A stretch of DNA of 64,000 nt, taken from DUPU01 sp050952465. Lineage in GTDB: Bacteria; Bacillota; Dehalobacteriia; Dehalobacteriales; Dehalobacteriaceae. Each line of letters begins with the position of its first letter. The first letter of the stretch is position 1. The translations under genes and the position numbers were made by a program. This document shows, in pieces, positions 26,630 through 39,237 of this stretch. Where the stretch lies: assembly GCA_050952465.1 (NCBI GenBank), contig JBMNKZ010000003.1, positions 42,829 through 106,828 on the forward strand, written 5' to 3'. The notes beneath the pieces were generated by a model. That model was not told the DNA's origin, did not search any database, and saw nothing but the letters and a program-made list of their open reading frames with translations.

Positions 26630-27211
26630 TTAATTTGAATTCTCCTCGGAGGCTGTGGACGATTCTCGCTGTTTTTTCAGAAGAGCTTCCTCCTCTAAAC
26701 GCAGCCTCCTCAGTTCTTTTAAATAAGCATTCTCGATTTTTAGTTTTAAGAGTTCAGCTTCAAGCTGTTTAACATGCTCAGTGCTTGTATCAACAGGAGC
26801 TGAATCATCTTGACGTTGTATATTAACAGCCTTACCTGATGAATTCATTTTAGCCCTTCTTCCACGTTTCTTATCTCTTAAGGCATCAGGACCAGCCGCT
26901 CTATAATCATTTACCCACCTGGCGATAAGAGCATTATTATTAATCCCTAGTGAAAGAGCCAGTTCCTGATAAGATACCTCACTTGTTAAATAAGACTCTA
27001 CCACACCAAGCTTAAATTCAAAAGAATAAGTTTCGTTCTTTCTTGAACGTTTTAATCCATCATCACCAAGTTCTTCGTAGTAATGTACCCAATTGAGAAC
27101 TTGTCTTCTGTTTTTTACTCCATATTTTTCTGCTAAAAAAGTATAACCTCCTTCGCCACGTAAATATGCATCTACAACTTTCTTTTTAAACTCATAACTG
27201 TATGCAGCCAT
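26630..27211 (-). CDS. IS3-family transposase OrfA (DNA-binding), copy 2
   Basis: Identical in protein sequence to OrfA at 17511-18092, with two helix-turn-helix units and a C-terminal coiled coil; the A6 slip site is retained. Confidence 0.94.
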   Translation of the reverse strand: MAAYSYEFKKKVVDAYLRGEGGYTFLAEKYGVKNRRQVLNWVHYYEELGDDGLKRSRKNETYSFEFKLGVVESYLTSEVSYQELALSLGINNNALIARWVNDYRAAGPDALRDKKRGRRAKMNSSGKAVNIQRQDDSAPVDTSTEHVKQLEAELLKLKIENAYLKELRRLRLEEEALLKKQRESSTASEENSN

Positions 27212-27271
27212 AAAAATACCGACCTCCAATCGTTAGATTTTGGGTCTAACTTTTGGGGGTCGGTACAGAAT

Positions 27272-27296
27272 GGAAAGGTGCTCTTTTCCTTCTTTT
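27272..27296 (-). terminator. Right arm of the second IS-split terminator
   Basis: GGAAAGGTGCT at 27272-27282 is the partner of AGCGCCTTTCC at 25711-25721. In the minus direction it is the first arm reached after the symporter stop codon. Confidence 0.8.
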
Positions 27297-27316
27297 TCAC
27301 TTATGTACTTATTAAC

Positions 27317-28540
27317 TTATACACTTAAATTATTCGGCTGGGCAACTTCAAGGTCACCTTCTGAGGCAGCAACAATAACCGAGGCTGAGGCATCACCGGT
27401 AATATTTACAGTAGTACGCGCCATATCTAAAATCCGGTCAACTCCGGCTACAAGGGCCACCCCATCTAAGGGCAAACCGACAGAAGCAAGCACCATCGTT
27501 AACATGATCAGTCCGGCACCTGGGACTCCGGCAGCCCCAATAGAAGCCAGGGTGCCCGTTAAAACAATTGTCAATTGCTGTCCCAGTGATAAATCCAATC
27601 CGTAGACTTGGGCGACAAAAATAGCGCACGCACCTTGATATAGTGCAGAACCATCCATATTAATGGTAGCTCCTAAGGGTAGGACAAAACTGGATACTTC
27701 TTTGGAAACACCAAGGTTATCTTCTGTACACTTAATATTTACCGGTAATGTTGCCGCACTGGAACAAGTAGAAAAAGCAATTAATTGGGCAGGTAAAATG
27801 CCTTTAAAGAAGGTTATTGGGCTCATTTTTCCAAGGAGTTTGACAAAAGTTGAATAGACTATTCCCGCATGGAGGATACAGCCTAGATAAACAACAATAA
27901 TGATCATGAGTAAAGGAAGCAGTACATCAAGGCCATGAGCAGCAACTACAGGGGCAATTAATCCGAAAACACCGTAAGGAGCTGTTTCCATGATAATACC
28001 GGTTATCTTATACATTACTTCCGCAAATCCTTCGAAAATAACTCGGACAGGCTCTGCTCTTTTCCCAACAAGGGTAATCGCAATGCCAATAAAGAGGGCA
28101 AAGACAATTAATTGCAGCATGTTGCCGCTGACTAAAGCCTGGAGAGGATTATCCGGGAAAATCTCTAAAATAACATTAACTATGCTGGGTGCTTCTTTTC
28201 CTTCGTATGTAGCGTCAACGGGGAGTACTAACCCTGCACCCGGCTGTAAAATATTGGCTAACGCAATGCCGATGGTAACGGCTATGGCAGTTGTAACTAA
28301 GTAATAGGCTATTGTTTTCCCGCCCATACGGCCTAACTTTTTCACATCACCGACACTGGAAGCACCCACCACCAGAGAAGCGAAAACCAAGGGGACAATG
28401 ATCATTTTAATTAAGCGCAAAAACAAAGCGCCTATGGGTTTCAAATATGTGTCAGCAATTTCAAGAGGTATAAAAAGGCCAACAATAACACCTAAAATGA
28501 GACCAATGAGAATTTTGGTAGCCAAACCCATTTTTTTCAT
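27317..28540 (-). CDS. Dicarboxylate/amino acid:cation symporter (DAACS family)
   Basis: Sodium- or proton-coupled uptake of glutamate, aspartate or related acids through the cytoplasmic membrane. 407 residues with eight membrane helices and two re-entrant hairpins; the signatures AFSTCSSAATLPVNIKC (serine-rich HP1) and GATINMDGSALYQG (TM7, NMDG) are intact, as is GVPGAGLIM of HP2. It is the last gene of the D-amino-acid operon, 26 bp after the racemase, so it may import the racemase or desulfhydrase substrate. D- or L-specificity cannot be read from sequence. Confidence 0.92.
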   Translation of the reverse strand: MKKMGLATKILIGLILGVIVGLFIPLEIADTYLKPIGALFLRLIKMIIVPLVFASLVVGASSVGDVKKLGRMGGKTIAYYLVTTAIAVTIGIALANILQPGAGLVLPVDATYEGKEAPSIVNVILEIFPDNPLQALVSGNMLQLIVFALFIGIAITLVGKRAEPVRVIFEGFAEVMYKITGIIMETAPYGVFGLIAPVVAAHGLDVLLPLLMIIIVVYLGCILHAGIVYSTFVKLLGKMSPITFFKGILPAQLIAFSTCSSAATLPVNIKCTEDNLGVSKEVSSFVLPLGATINMDGSALYQGACAIFVAQVYGLDLSLGQQLTIVLTGTLASIGAAGVPGAGLIMLTMVLASVGLPLDGVALVAGVDRILDMARTTVNITGDASASVIVAASEGDLEVAQPNNLSV

Positions 28541-28565
28541 GGTTTTACCTCCTTATTTGGTTAAC

Positions 28566-29273
28566 TTAGCAGGTATGTGCACTTTGGCATAGGGCCTTTT
28601 TGACAACCGCCTGAGCCATTATTTCCGTAGGGTCATACAAACTTAGGGGAGGATCTTTGATCAGATTAAAAACTACTGGCAAATCTGTACAGCCCAAAAT
28701 AAGTGCTTCTGCACAATGCTCGATACCGTGATTTAATATCTCTTCAATAAGATTTCCCATCTCATCAAAACGACCTGCTTTTACAGTATTAATAATTTGC
28801 TGCACCTTTTCTTGATATGGTTGGGTAGGGATTAAGAGATTTATCCCAACCTCAGTAAGTCCCTTTTCAAATAACTTTGTTTTCACCGTCGCTTCCGTTG
28901 CCAGTAGCATCACATTATTAACCCCATCTTTTTTTATCACTTCTATGGTTTCTTCAATCATATTTAATACAGGTATCTTTACCGCACTAATGACATCCGG
29001 AAGATAGAAATGAGCTGTATTGCAGGCAATAACGAGAAAATCAGCCCCCCATTTTTCCAAATGGCTGGCCATCTCGGCCATAACAGGACCGGGGCTTTCT
29101 CCTTCTCCCATAATGGCCTCTCCCCGGGGAGGAATTTGGGGATTATTATCAACCAATATCCTGATATGTTCCTGATCCACTTTAGCTGGAGTGGCTCTAA
29201 TAATTTTAACCATTAGATCCACAGTTGCGTCAGGACCCATCCCGCCGATTATTCCTACAACTTTACTACACAC
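28566..29273 (-). CDS. Aspartate/glutamate racemase family protein
   Basis: Cofactor-independent racemase of the Asp/Glu family. The N-terminal catalytic Cys lies in FLVIACNTAHFYLP and the second in EALILGCTDLPVVF, the expected two-Cys pair; GIIGGMGPDATVDL is the family N-terminal motif. About 235 residues. The GTG at 29273, 10 bases after GGAGGT, is the best start; the upstream TTG at 29291 lies on the ribosome binding site itself. It interconverts L- and D-Asp or Glu in the context of a D-amino-acid operon. Confidence 0.9.
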   Translation of the reverse strand: MCSKVVGIIGGMGPDATVDLMVKIIRATPAKVDQEHIRILVDNNPQIPPRGEAIMGEGESPGPVMAEMASHLEKWGADFLVIACNTAHFYLPDVISAVKIPVLNMIEETIEVIKKDGVNNVMLLATEATVKTKLFEKGLTEVGINLLIPTQPYQEKVQQIINTVKAGRFDEMGNLIEEILNHGIEHCAEALILGCTDLPVVFNLIKDPPLSLYDPTEIMAQAVVKKALCQSAHTC

Positions 29274-29306
29274 GGGAAAATACACCTCCAAAAACCTTCC
29301 TGCTAG

Positions 29307-29972
29307 TTACGAAATCTTATTGTTTCCCGCACTAGATCTAACCTGATCCAGATAGTTATAAATGGTATAACGGGAAACACCCAGAATACTGGCAACATAA
29401 TCGATGGATCCCTTTACTAAAAATACCCCCTTATCTTCCAAATTTTTTACTACCCGGACTTTATCGTCCTTCTCCATTAAGGTGACAGGGATGTGATACT
29501 CCTTTAGAACTCCGCTTACGATCTCTTCCATGGCCTCATTAACATCTTCAAAAAACTTTTCCTTTGTGGCATCATCTCCTTTGTTGAGCTTGGTAAATGA
29601 TTGTAAAAGCTTGATACAGGTTAATAAATTACTTATCTCAAAATTAATACAAAGACAGCCAATGACTGCCCCATTTTCATTACGCACAAATATCGTGGAA
29701 GATTTTAAAATCCTGCCGTCTTTAGTCGTAGTTTCATAACCTATTAAGTCATGGGCATCGTTACCCTTTTGTTTTAATATCTGTAGAGATAGGTTAGTAA
29801 GCGGGGCTCCTAATCTGCGTCTGGTAAGATTTCCTGCAATATAAACAAGTGAAGCTTCAGGATTTTTCAGGTCGTGAATTACAACCTCACAATTGTCACC
29901 TATAGTTTTCGCGAGTCCTTCCGCTATTGGTATTAGCTTAAGCAAGACTGGATGTATATCTACTTGATTCAT
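29307..29972 (-). CDS. YheO/DauR-like PAS-HTH transcriptional regulator
   Basis: N-terminal YheO-type PAS domain (residues ~5-120, IGDNCEVVIHDLKNPEASLVYIAGN and then TTKDGRILKSSTIF) and a C-terminal HTH (SIDYVASILGVSRYTIYNYLDQVR). This architecture is that of DauR, the D-arginine utilisation regulator, and of YheO. ATG at 29972 with GGAGG 7 bases upstream; 221 residues. It is likely the local regulator of this operon, sensing a D-amino acid or imine; the ligand is inference. Confidence 0.9.
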   Translation of the reverse strand: MNQVDIHPVLLKLIPIAEGLAKTIGDNCEVVIHDLKNPEASLVYIAGNLTRRRLGAPLTNLSLQILKQKGNDAHDLIGYETTTKDGRILKSSTIFVRNENGAVIGCLCINFEISNLLTCIKLLQSFTKLNKGDDATKEKFFEDVNEAMEEIVSGVLKEYHIPVTLMEKDDKVRVVKNLEDKGVFLVKGSIDYVASILGVSRYTIYNYLDQVRSSAGNNKIS

Positions 29973-30030
29973 AATAGCCTCCATCAATAACATAAATAAA
30001 CTTTAACTTAGTTTTACTACTTAACTATAC

Positions 30031-30256
30031 TTAGCCTAGATAAGCAATTGCTTCTATTTCTAAATTATCATCTTTCGACAATCTGCCAACTTCCACACAA
30101 GATCGTGCAGGTGGCAATACTACTTTGTACTAATTGCCCAGTTGCTGCATCTACAGATATTTGTCCGGAAATAAAAAGTAATTGTCCAGCTTTAGCTGCT
30201 TGAGAATATGGGCCAATCGCCTTTGGAGCTTTTTTTGTATTTATTATCCGTTTCAT
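30031..30256 (-). pseudogene. ridA with internal deletion and frameshift
   Basis: RidA hydrolyses reactive enamine/imine intermediates released by PLP enzymes. The first 43 residues are intact (MKRIINTKKAPKAIGPYSQ through GQISVDAATGQLV), then the frame jumps straight to the RidA C-terminus in the +1 frame: LPPARSCVEVGRL, then IEAIAYLG and a stop at 30031. About 50 residues of the middle (the EEQT...NEVY part of the fold) are missing, roughly 150 bp, so the product cannot fold as a trimer. Read in one frame it stops after 64 residues. A full-length ridA exists at 51802. Confidence 0.9.
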
Positions 30257-30282
30257 AATCACCCCTCAATTAGTTAAAATAT

Positions 30283-31296
30283 CTATTTAACTTCCATGTG
30301 TCCCCAAAATGTGGGTGCGTATGCATATAAAGCCGGTGATCCTCCGGTATGCACAAAAACTATGTTATTCTCTTTTTTGAAGAATCCCTGTTTGATTAGA
30401 TCTATAAATCCTGCCATTGCCTTACCGGTATAAACGGGATCCATAAGAATACATTCGGTACGGGCAAGTGTGATAACGGCCTCAACCATGGCATCTGTCG
30501 GAATAGAGTATCCTTCTCCAATATAATCGTCAAAGACAATGACTGCGTCCCTGGGAATGGTATCCTTAATGCCAATATATTTTGCGGTCTTTTCTACTAG
30601 TTTGTATACCGCTTCTTCTTGAGGAGCTTTTTTACGATTTATGCCAATACCAATGACAGGGATATTGCTATTACAGCCATATAACCCTGTTATTAAGCCG
30701 GCATGGGTTCCTGTACTGCCACTGGTTGTAACGACATAGTTGATATTGATTCCCTTGTCAAAAGCCTGTTCTAAAATTTCTTGGGCACAGGACACATATC
30801 CAAGAGCACCAATTTCATTAGAACCGCCTCCTGGGATAATATACGGATTGCCTCCAGCAGTTCGCACTTCCTCAGCAACCAACTCCATTTCCTTCATCAT
30901 ATCGGAACCACCAGGTACTAATTTGGTCTGTTCAACTCCCAACAGCTGAAATAAGAAGTTATTCCCATTTGCCTTAGGGTCATAGCTCCCTTTCACCCGT
31001 TCCTCTAATACTAATCGGCACTTTAACCCTTCCTTAACGGATGCTGCTAAAGTTAAACGACAGTGATTTGATTGCACAGCTCCACAGGTTATTATGGTAT
31101 CTGCACCTTTTGCTAAAGCATCGGCCATTAAAAACTCTAATTTCCTGGTCTTATTACCACCCGCAGTCAAACCTAATAAATCATCCCGTTTCATATATAT
31201 ATTGGGTCCACCTAAATGTTTAGTTAACCTTGTGAGTTTTTCCAAAGGGGTTTTCCCTTCTGTATACCTTCTTCTTGGAAATTTAGCTAAATTCAT
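30283..31296 (-). CDS. PLP-dependent D-cysteine desulfhydrase family protein
   Basis: Degrades D-cysteine to pyruvate, ammonia and sulfide, or a related D-amino acid/ACC-type reaction. Family signature: KRDDLLGLTAGGNKTRKLEFL with the PLP lysine in GGNKTRK (residue ~50), GAVQSNHCR for phosphate/substrate, and TSGSTGTHAGL for PLP phosphate. 337 residues, usual size. First gene of the operon dcyD-like, ridA(broken), regulator, racemase, symporter. It and ACC deaminase share a fold, so substrate should be tested. Confidence 0.9.
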   Translation of the reverse strand: MNLAKFPRRRYTEGKTPLEKLTRLTKHLGGPNIYMKRDDLLGLTAGGNKTRKLEFLMADALAKGADTIITCGAVQSNHCRLTLAASVKEGLKCRLVLEERVKGSYDPKANGNNFLFQLLGVEQTKLVPGGSDMMKEMELVAEEVRTAGGNPYIIPGGGSNEIGALGYVSCAQEILEQAFDKGININYVVTTSGSTGTHAGLITGLYGCNSNIPVIGIGINRKKAPQEEAVYKLVEKTAKYIGIKDTIPRDAVIVFDDYIGEGYSIPTDAMVEAVITLARTECILMDPVYTGKAMAGFIDLIKQGFFKKENNIVFVHTGGSPALYAYAPTFWGHMEVK

Positions 31297-31450
31297 TTTT
31301 TACCTCATACCTTTCTCAAGTTTTTATTGAAATCTACTTGCTTTAATATTCATTTATACTCTGAAAATTTTAAATTAATGCTTCAAATATTTTAATAATG
31401 TGTTACTTTTTTTAATAACGACCCCAAATTATTATGCAGTGCGAAAAAAA

Positions 31451-31505
31451 CACAAAATCCACTTTAGAAGGCCAAATTGTGACTTTCTAACAGTGGATTT
31501 TTATC
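31451..31505. terminator. Bidirectional hairpin between rrn and the D-amino-acid operon
   Basis: AAATCCACT ... AGTGGATTT close a long imperfect stem that also contains TTAGAA against TTTCTAA. It is followed by TTTTTATC on the plus strand and by TTTTGTGTTTTTTTCG on the minus strand. Confidence 0.6.
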
Positions 31506-31526
31506 TTCAGTGATAACTTAAATTAC

Positions 31527-31607
31527 CTAAGCCTCTTCAATCAGCTTGCCACTATTAACCCGCACTCGGTACTTGATCCCGTTAGACCGTTCCCTTACCG
31601 GGCGCAT
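31527..31607 (-). other. 26-codon open frame, possible gene remnant
   Basis: An ATG at 31607 opens 26 codons rich in Arg, Val and Lys (MRPVRERSNGIKYRVRV, then GKLIEEA) and a stop at 31527. No ribosome binding site is seen, and its promoter-side is the perfect hairpin at 31612-31663. It reads like a protein C-terminus left behind by a deletion. No family recognised. Confidence 0.3.
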
Positions 31608-31611
31608 ATAC

Positions 31612-31663
31612 AAAAGGGAGTGTCATTTACTACTAAAAAAGTAGTTAAATGACACTCCCTTTT
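31612..31663 (-). terminator. Terminator of the rRNA operon
   Basis: AAAAGGGAGTGTCATTT pairs perfectly with AAATGACACTCCCTTTT, with ACTAC/GTAGT closing further toward the loop across a one-base bulge. It lies 6 bp after the tRNA-Asn gene. Confidence 0.75.
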
Positions 31664-31669
31664 GAAAAC

Positions 31670-31744
31670 TGGCTCCCCGAGTTGGGCTCGAACCAACAAC
31701 CACTCGGTTAACAGCCGAGTGCTCTACCATTGAGCTATCGAGGA
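31670..31744 (-). tRNA. tRNA-Asn (GUU)
   Basis: 75-nt cloverleaf with encoded CCA; anticodon loop CTGTTAA gives GTT. Last gene of the rRNA operon, ~15 bp after 5S. Confidence 0.95.
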
Positions 31745-31758
31745 ATATTTAAATTTAG

Positions 31759-31876
<118 letters not shown>

Positions 31877-31938
31877 AAAATGTATTTTGTTCTCTCAAAA
31901 CTACACAGTGAGCAATTAATGCTTAGTTTTCTTTTCAA

Positions 31939-34869
<2,931 letters not shown>

Positions 34870-34991
34870 TCTTTTATAGGGCGATTCGTGAATCGCCACT
34901 ACTATGATGATGAATCCTAAGCATTTAAATTGTAATTATCAGTTTCCACTGATTTACCTTTTTTTGCTTCACTGTGTAATTTTCAAAGAAC

Positions 34992-35052
34992 AGACGCACA
35001 CGGATGTGCTAACATCGGCGTTGCAACAGGATGTTGCGCTCTTAGACGATGC
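34992..35052 (-). repeat. rRNA-spacer hairpin, copy 1 (tRNA-Ala/23S spacer)
   Basis: Nested hairpins: outer CATCG/CGATG and inner GCAACAGGATGTTGC. Matching copies are at 35241-35302 and 37231-37293. Confidence 0.7.
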
Positions 35053-35064
35053 TTATTTTTAAAG

Positions 35065-35140
35065 TGGTGGAGATGAGCGGAATCGAACCGCTGACCCCCT
35101 GCTTGCAAGGCAGGTGCTCTCCCAGCTGAGCTACACCCCC
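35065..35140 (-). tRNA. tRNA-Ala (UGC)
   Basis: 76-nt cloverleaf with encoded CCA and anticodon loop CTTGCAA (TGC), in the 16S-23S spacer, with a G1-C and GGGGGTG acceptor stem containing a G-T pair. Confidence 0.95.
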
Positions 35141-35158
35141 ACATTATTAAGATAAAAA

Positions 35159-35235
<77 letters not shown>

Positions 35236-35240
35236 ATCTT

Positions 35241-35302
35241 TGATGCGCATGAATGCGCTAACATCGGCATTGCAACAACTCGTTGCCTCTTTAGCCCGAT
35301 GT
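35241..35302 (-). repeat. rRNA-spacer hairpin, copy 2 (16S/tRNA-Ile spacer)
   Basis: GCGCTAACATCGGCATTGCA through CCCGATG: the same nested hairpin as at 34992-35052, with CATCGG/CCGATG outer and GCAACAACTCGTTGC inner. Confidence 0.7.
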
Positions 35303-35385
35303 TTCTCAGAAACCAATTGGTCCCTGAGAACTAAACAGTATTAAAAGCCTGATGTATCGACCTTAGGATACACTTTTTAAAGTGT

Positions 35386-36967
<1,582 letters not shown>

Positions 36968-37192
36968 AAAATTTATCGTATCGGCTTTTGCCGCTACTAA
37001 CTTTATCGAGGTTTAATTGGCTCGATCAAATTACCTGTTTATTTACTTCTCTCAAAGTTATTTCCAGGTTTCGCTTTTTTAATGTTTCTCATTCCCCGGA
37101 TCGAAGCTTAAACTCTTTGTTCTTGCTCCTGTTTCCGGTTCCTGAACAACATCAGGCTTTTCACTGTTCAGTTCTCAAAGACCAGCTTGAAT

Positions 37193-37453
37193 ATCTTATC
37201 AAACTCTTTTGAGTTTGTCAAGATCTTTTTTGACGTTCACGAAATGCACTAAGATCAATGTTGCAACACAATGTTGCGTTCTTAATCGATCTTCATTCGT
37301 TTGCCTTGCCCTCTCTCGAAGGCTTGACTAGTTTACCAGCTTGGAATTGCTTTGTCAACCGGTTCTTTTCTTGAAATAAATTCCTCCCACGGGAATTGCC
37401 TTCCCGTACCAGCGACAGTTATTAATATACCACCTGATTTATATAATTGTCAA
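37193..37453 (-). promoter_or_regulatory. Three tandem promoters of the rRNA operon
   Basis: All on the minus strand. P1: TTGACA 37453-37448, 18 bp, TATATT 37429-37424. P2: TTGACA 37358-37353, 17 bp, TAAACT 37335-37330. P3: TTGACA 37221-37216, 17 bp, TAAGAT 37198-37193. All three have perfect -35 boxes. The leader from P3 to 16S is ~220 nt. Confidence 0.8.
37231..37293 (-). repeat. rRNA-spacer hairpin, copy 3 (16S leader)
   Basis: CACTAAGATCAATGTTGCAA to AATCGATCTT: the same architecture as the two spacer copies, between P2 and P3, so only P1 and P2 transcripts carry it. Confidence 0.65.
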
Positions 37454-37513
37454 GATATTATCTGCTAAAACTTAATAACAACGGAAGTAATTGTGTAAGC
37501 ATTTACAACACAC

Positions 37514-37612
37514 CGTTTCAATGAGATGAGGGATATGTTTGCTTGCGTCTATACGCTAAATCGGTACTCGCCACCCATAGAGATATGGGGCATTTTTTCG
37601 CCTCATGATAAT
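37514..37612 (-). repeat. Family R structured intergenic repeat, copy (diverged)
   Basis: On the minus strand it reads ATTATCATGAGGCG, then ATGCCCCATATCTCTATGGG, GGCGAGTACC, and ends CTCATCTCATTG. It keeps the terminal inverted repeat and the core order of copy 16039-16130 but is the most diverged. It lies between the rrn promoters and lysS. The rest of 36968-37735 shows only the promoters and the hairpin repeat. Confidence 0.45.
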
Positions 37613-37735
37613 CAGAGGCAAACCTACCCCCTCAATTAACCAAGGTTAATCCTCATAATTAAGGGACAAACCAAAATAATATTATTAAAAGGTTTGTCCC
37701 AAATTTACAAGATGTCTTTATATATTCTGTTTATA

Positions 37736-39205
37736 TTAATCTCGGGGGCGCAGGGTGGGAAAGAGAATCACATCACGAATGGACGGAGAATCAGTCAACA
37801 GCATGATTAATCTATCCATTCCTATTCCTAAACCTCCTGTAGGCGGCATCCCGTATTCTAAAGCACGCACATAATCATCATCCATCATATGAGCCTCATC
37901 ATCACCAGCATCCCTTTTCTTCACCTGATCCCGGAAACGTTCTGCTTGATCAAGTGGATCATTTAGTTCTGAAAAAGCATTGGCAAGTTCCCTGGCGTAC
38001 ACAAAAGCTTCAAAGCGATAGGTTAACTTAGGATTATCACTCTTACGTTTGGCCAGTGGTGAAATATCTATTGGATAATCAATGATAAAGGTCGGCTGCA
38101 CTAAATGGCTTTCCACCTTTTCTTCAAAGAAAGCATTGATTACTTCACCTTTTGTCGCATTTTTCTCCACATGGATATCTAGTTTTTGGGCAGCCGCCCT
38201 GGCCTCTTCATCAGTATTAATAGTATTAAAATCTACCCCAGAATATTTGGTAATGGCATAAATCATGGAAAGTCGTGTCCAAGGAGGGGTTAGATCAATC
38301 TCCTGTCCTTGATAAGTAATCTTGGTAGTGCCTAATACTTCTTTAGCAATATGTGCAACCGAATTCTCCGTGATCTCCATCATATCATGATAGTCACCAT
38401 AAGCTTGATATAATTCCAACATGGTAAACTCAGGATTATGCTTTATGGAAATACCCTCATTACGGAATACCCGTCCTATCTCATATACCTTTTCCATCCC
38501 GCCCACAATCAGACGCTTTAAATGAAGCTCTAAAGCAATCCTCATATATAAATCAATGTTAAGAGCATTATGATGAGTAATAAAAGGACGCGCCGAAGCT
38601 CCGCCGGGAATTGTATGCATTGTTGGCGTTTCTACCTCTAAAAATCCTCTTTCATCCAGATATCGACGCATGGATCGAATAATCTTACTCCTGAGTTCAA
38701 ATACCCTTTTAACCTCAGGGTTTACAATTAAATCAACGTATCTTTGCCGATAACGTAATTCTATATCCTTTAAACCATGCCATTTTTCTGGTAGAGGTCG
38801 CAGGCTTTTGCTAAGGAAGGTTAGTACCTCAACAGCAACGGAGATTTCACCCCGCTTAGTACGGAAGACCTTTCCTTCCACTCCAATAATATCACCGATG
38901 TCCACCTTCTGAAAAACCCGGTATTGTTCTTCTCCTACATCGTCCAATCTAATATAGATCTGAATCTGACCTTCATTATCCTGAAGTTGGGCAAAGCTAA
39001 CCTTGCCATGCCCCCTTATAGCTAAAATTCTTCCAGCAATAATGACCTTCTGGTTCTCCATTTCATTAAAATGAGATAATATCTCTTTCGAAGTACTTGT
39101 CCGTTCAAATCTTGCTCCAAAAGGATCAATGCCCATGTTCCTGAGTTCTTCCATTTTTTCTCGGCGCACACGCATTTGATCATTTAAATCCAATTCCAAA
39201 ATCAT
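37736..39205 (-). CDS. lysS: Lysyl-tRNA synthetase (class II)
   Basis: Charges tRNA-Lys. An N-terminal OB-fold anticodon domain (VIIAGRILAIRGHGKVSFAQLQD, residues ~55-75 on) precedes the class II core with motif 1 (GFLEVETPTMHTIPGGASARPF), motif 2 (FRNEGISIKHNPEFTMLELYQAY) and motif 3 (GLGIGMDRLIMLL). 489 residues. A TTG two codons downstream of the ATG has equally good spacing to AGGGGTG. It follows greA by 32 bp. Confidence 0.96.
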   Translation of the reverse strand: MILELDLNDQMRVRREKMEELRNMGIDPFGARFERTSTSKEILSHFNEMENQKVIIAGRILAIRGHGKVSFAQLQDNEGQIQIYIRLDDVGEEQYRVFQKVDIGDIIGVEGKVFRTKRGEISVAVEVLTFLSKSLRPLPEKWHGLKDIELRYRQRYVDLIVNPEVKRVFELRSKIIRSMRRYLDERGFLEVETPTMHTIPGGASARPFITHHNALNIDLYMRIALELHLKRLIVGGMEKVYEIGRVFRNEGISIKHNPEFTMLELYQAYGDYHDMMEITENSVAHIAKEVLGTTKITYQGQEIDLTPPWTRLSMIYAITKYSGVDFNTINTDEEARAAAQKLDIHVEKNATKGEVINAFFEEKVESHLVQPTFIIDYPIDISPLAKRKSDNPKLTYRFEAFVYARELANAFSELNDPLDQAERFRDQVKKRDAGDDEAHMMDDDYVRALEYGMPPTGGLGIGMDRLIMLLTDSPSIRDVILFPTLRPRD

Positions 39206-39237
39206 TCACCCCTATAAACACTACATGATTAATTATT

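Larger units (their letters stand above)
25728..27267 (-). mobile_element. IS3-family (IS150-like) insertion sequence, copy 2
   Basis: 1540 bp, by eye identical to copy 1 at a constant offset of 9119 bp, with the same ends and both transposase frames. Target duplication GAA is clear (25725-25727 and 27268-27270). It sits in the loop of the terminator of the gene at 27317. Copy 1 and copy 2 have the same orientation, so recombination between them would delete radA, clpC, mcsB, mcsA and ctsR. Confidence 0.95.
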
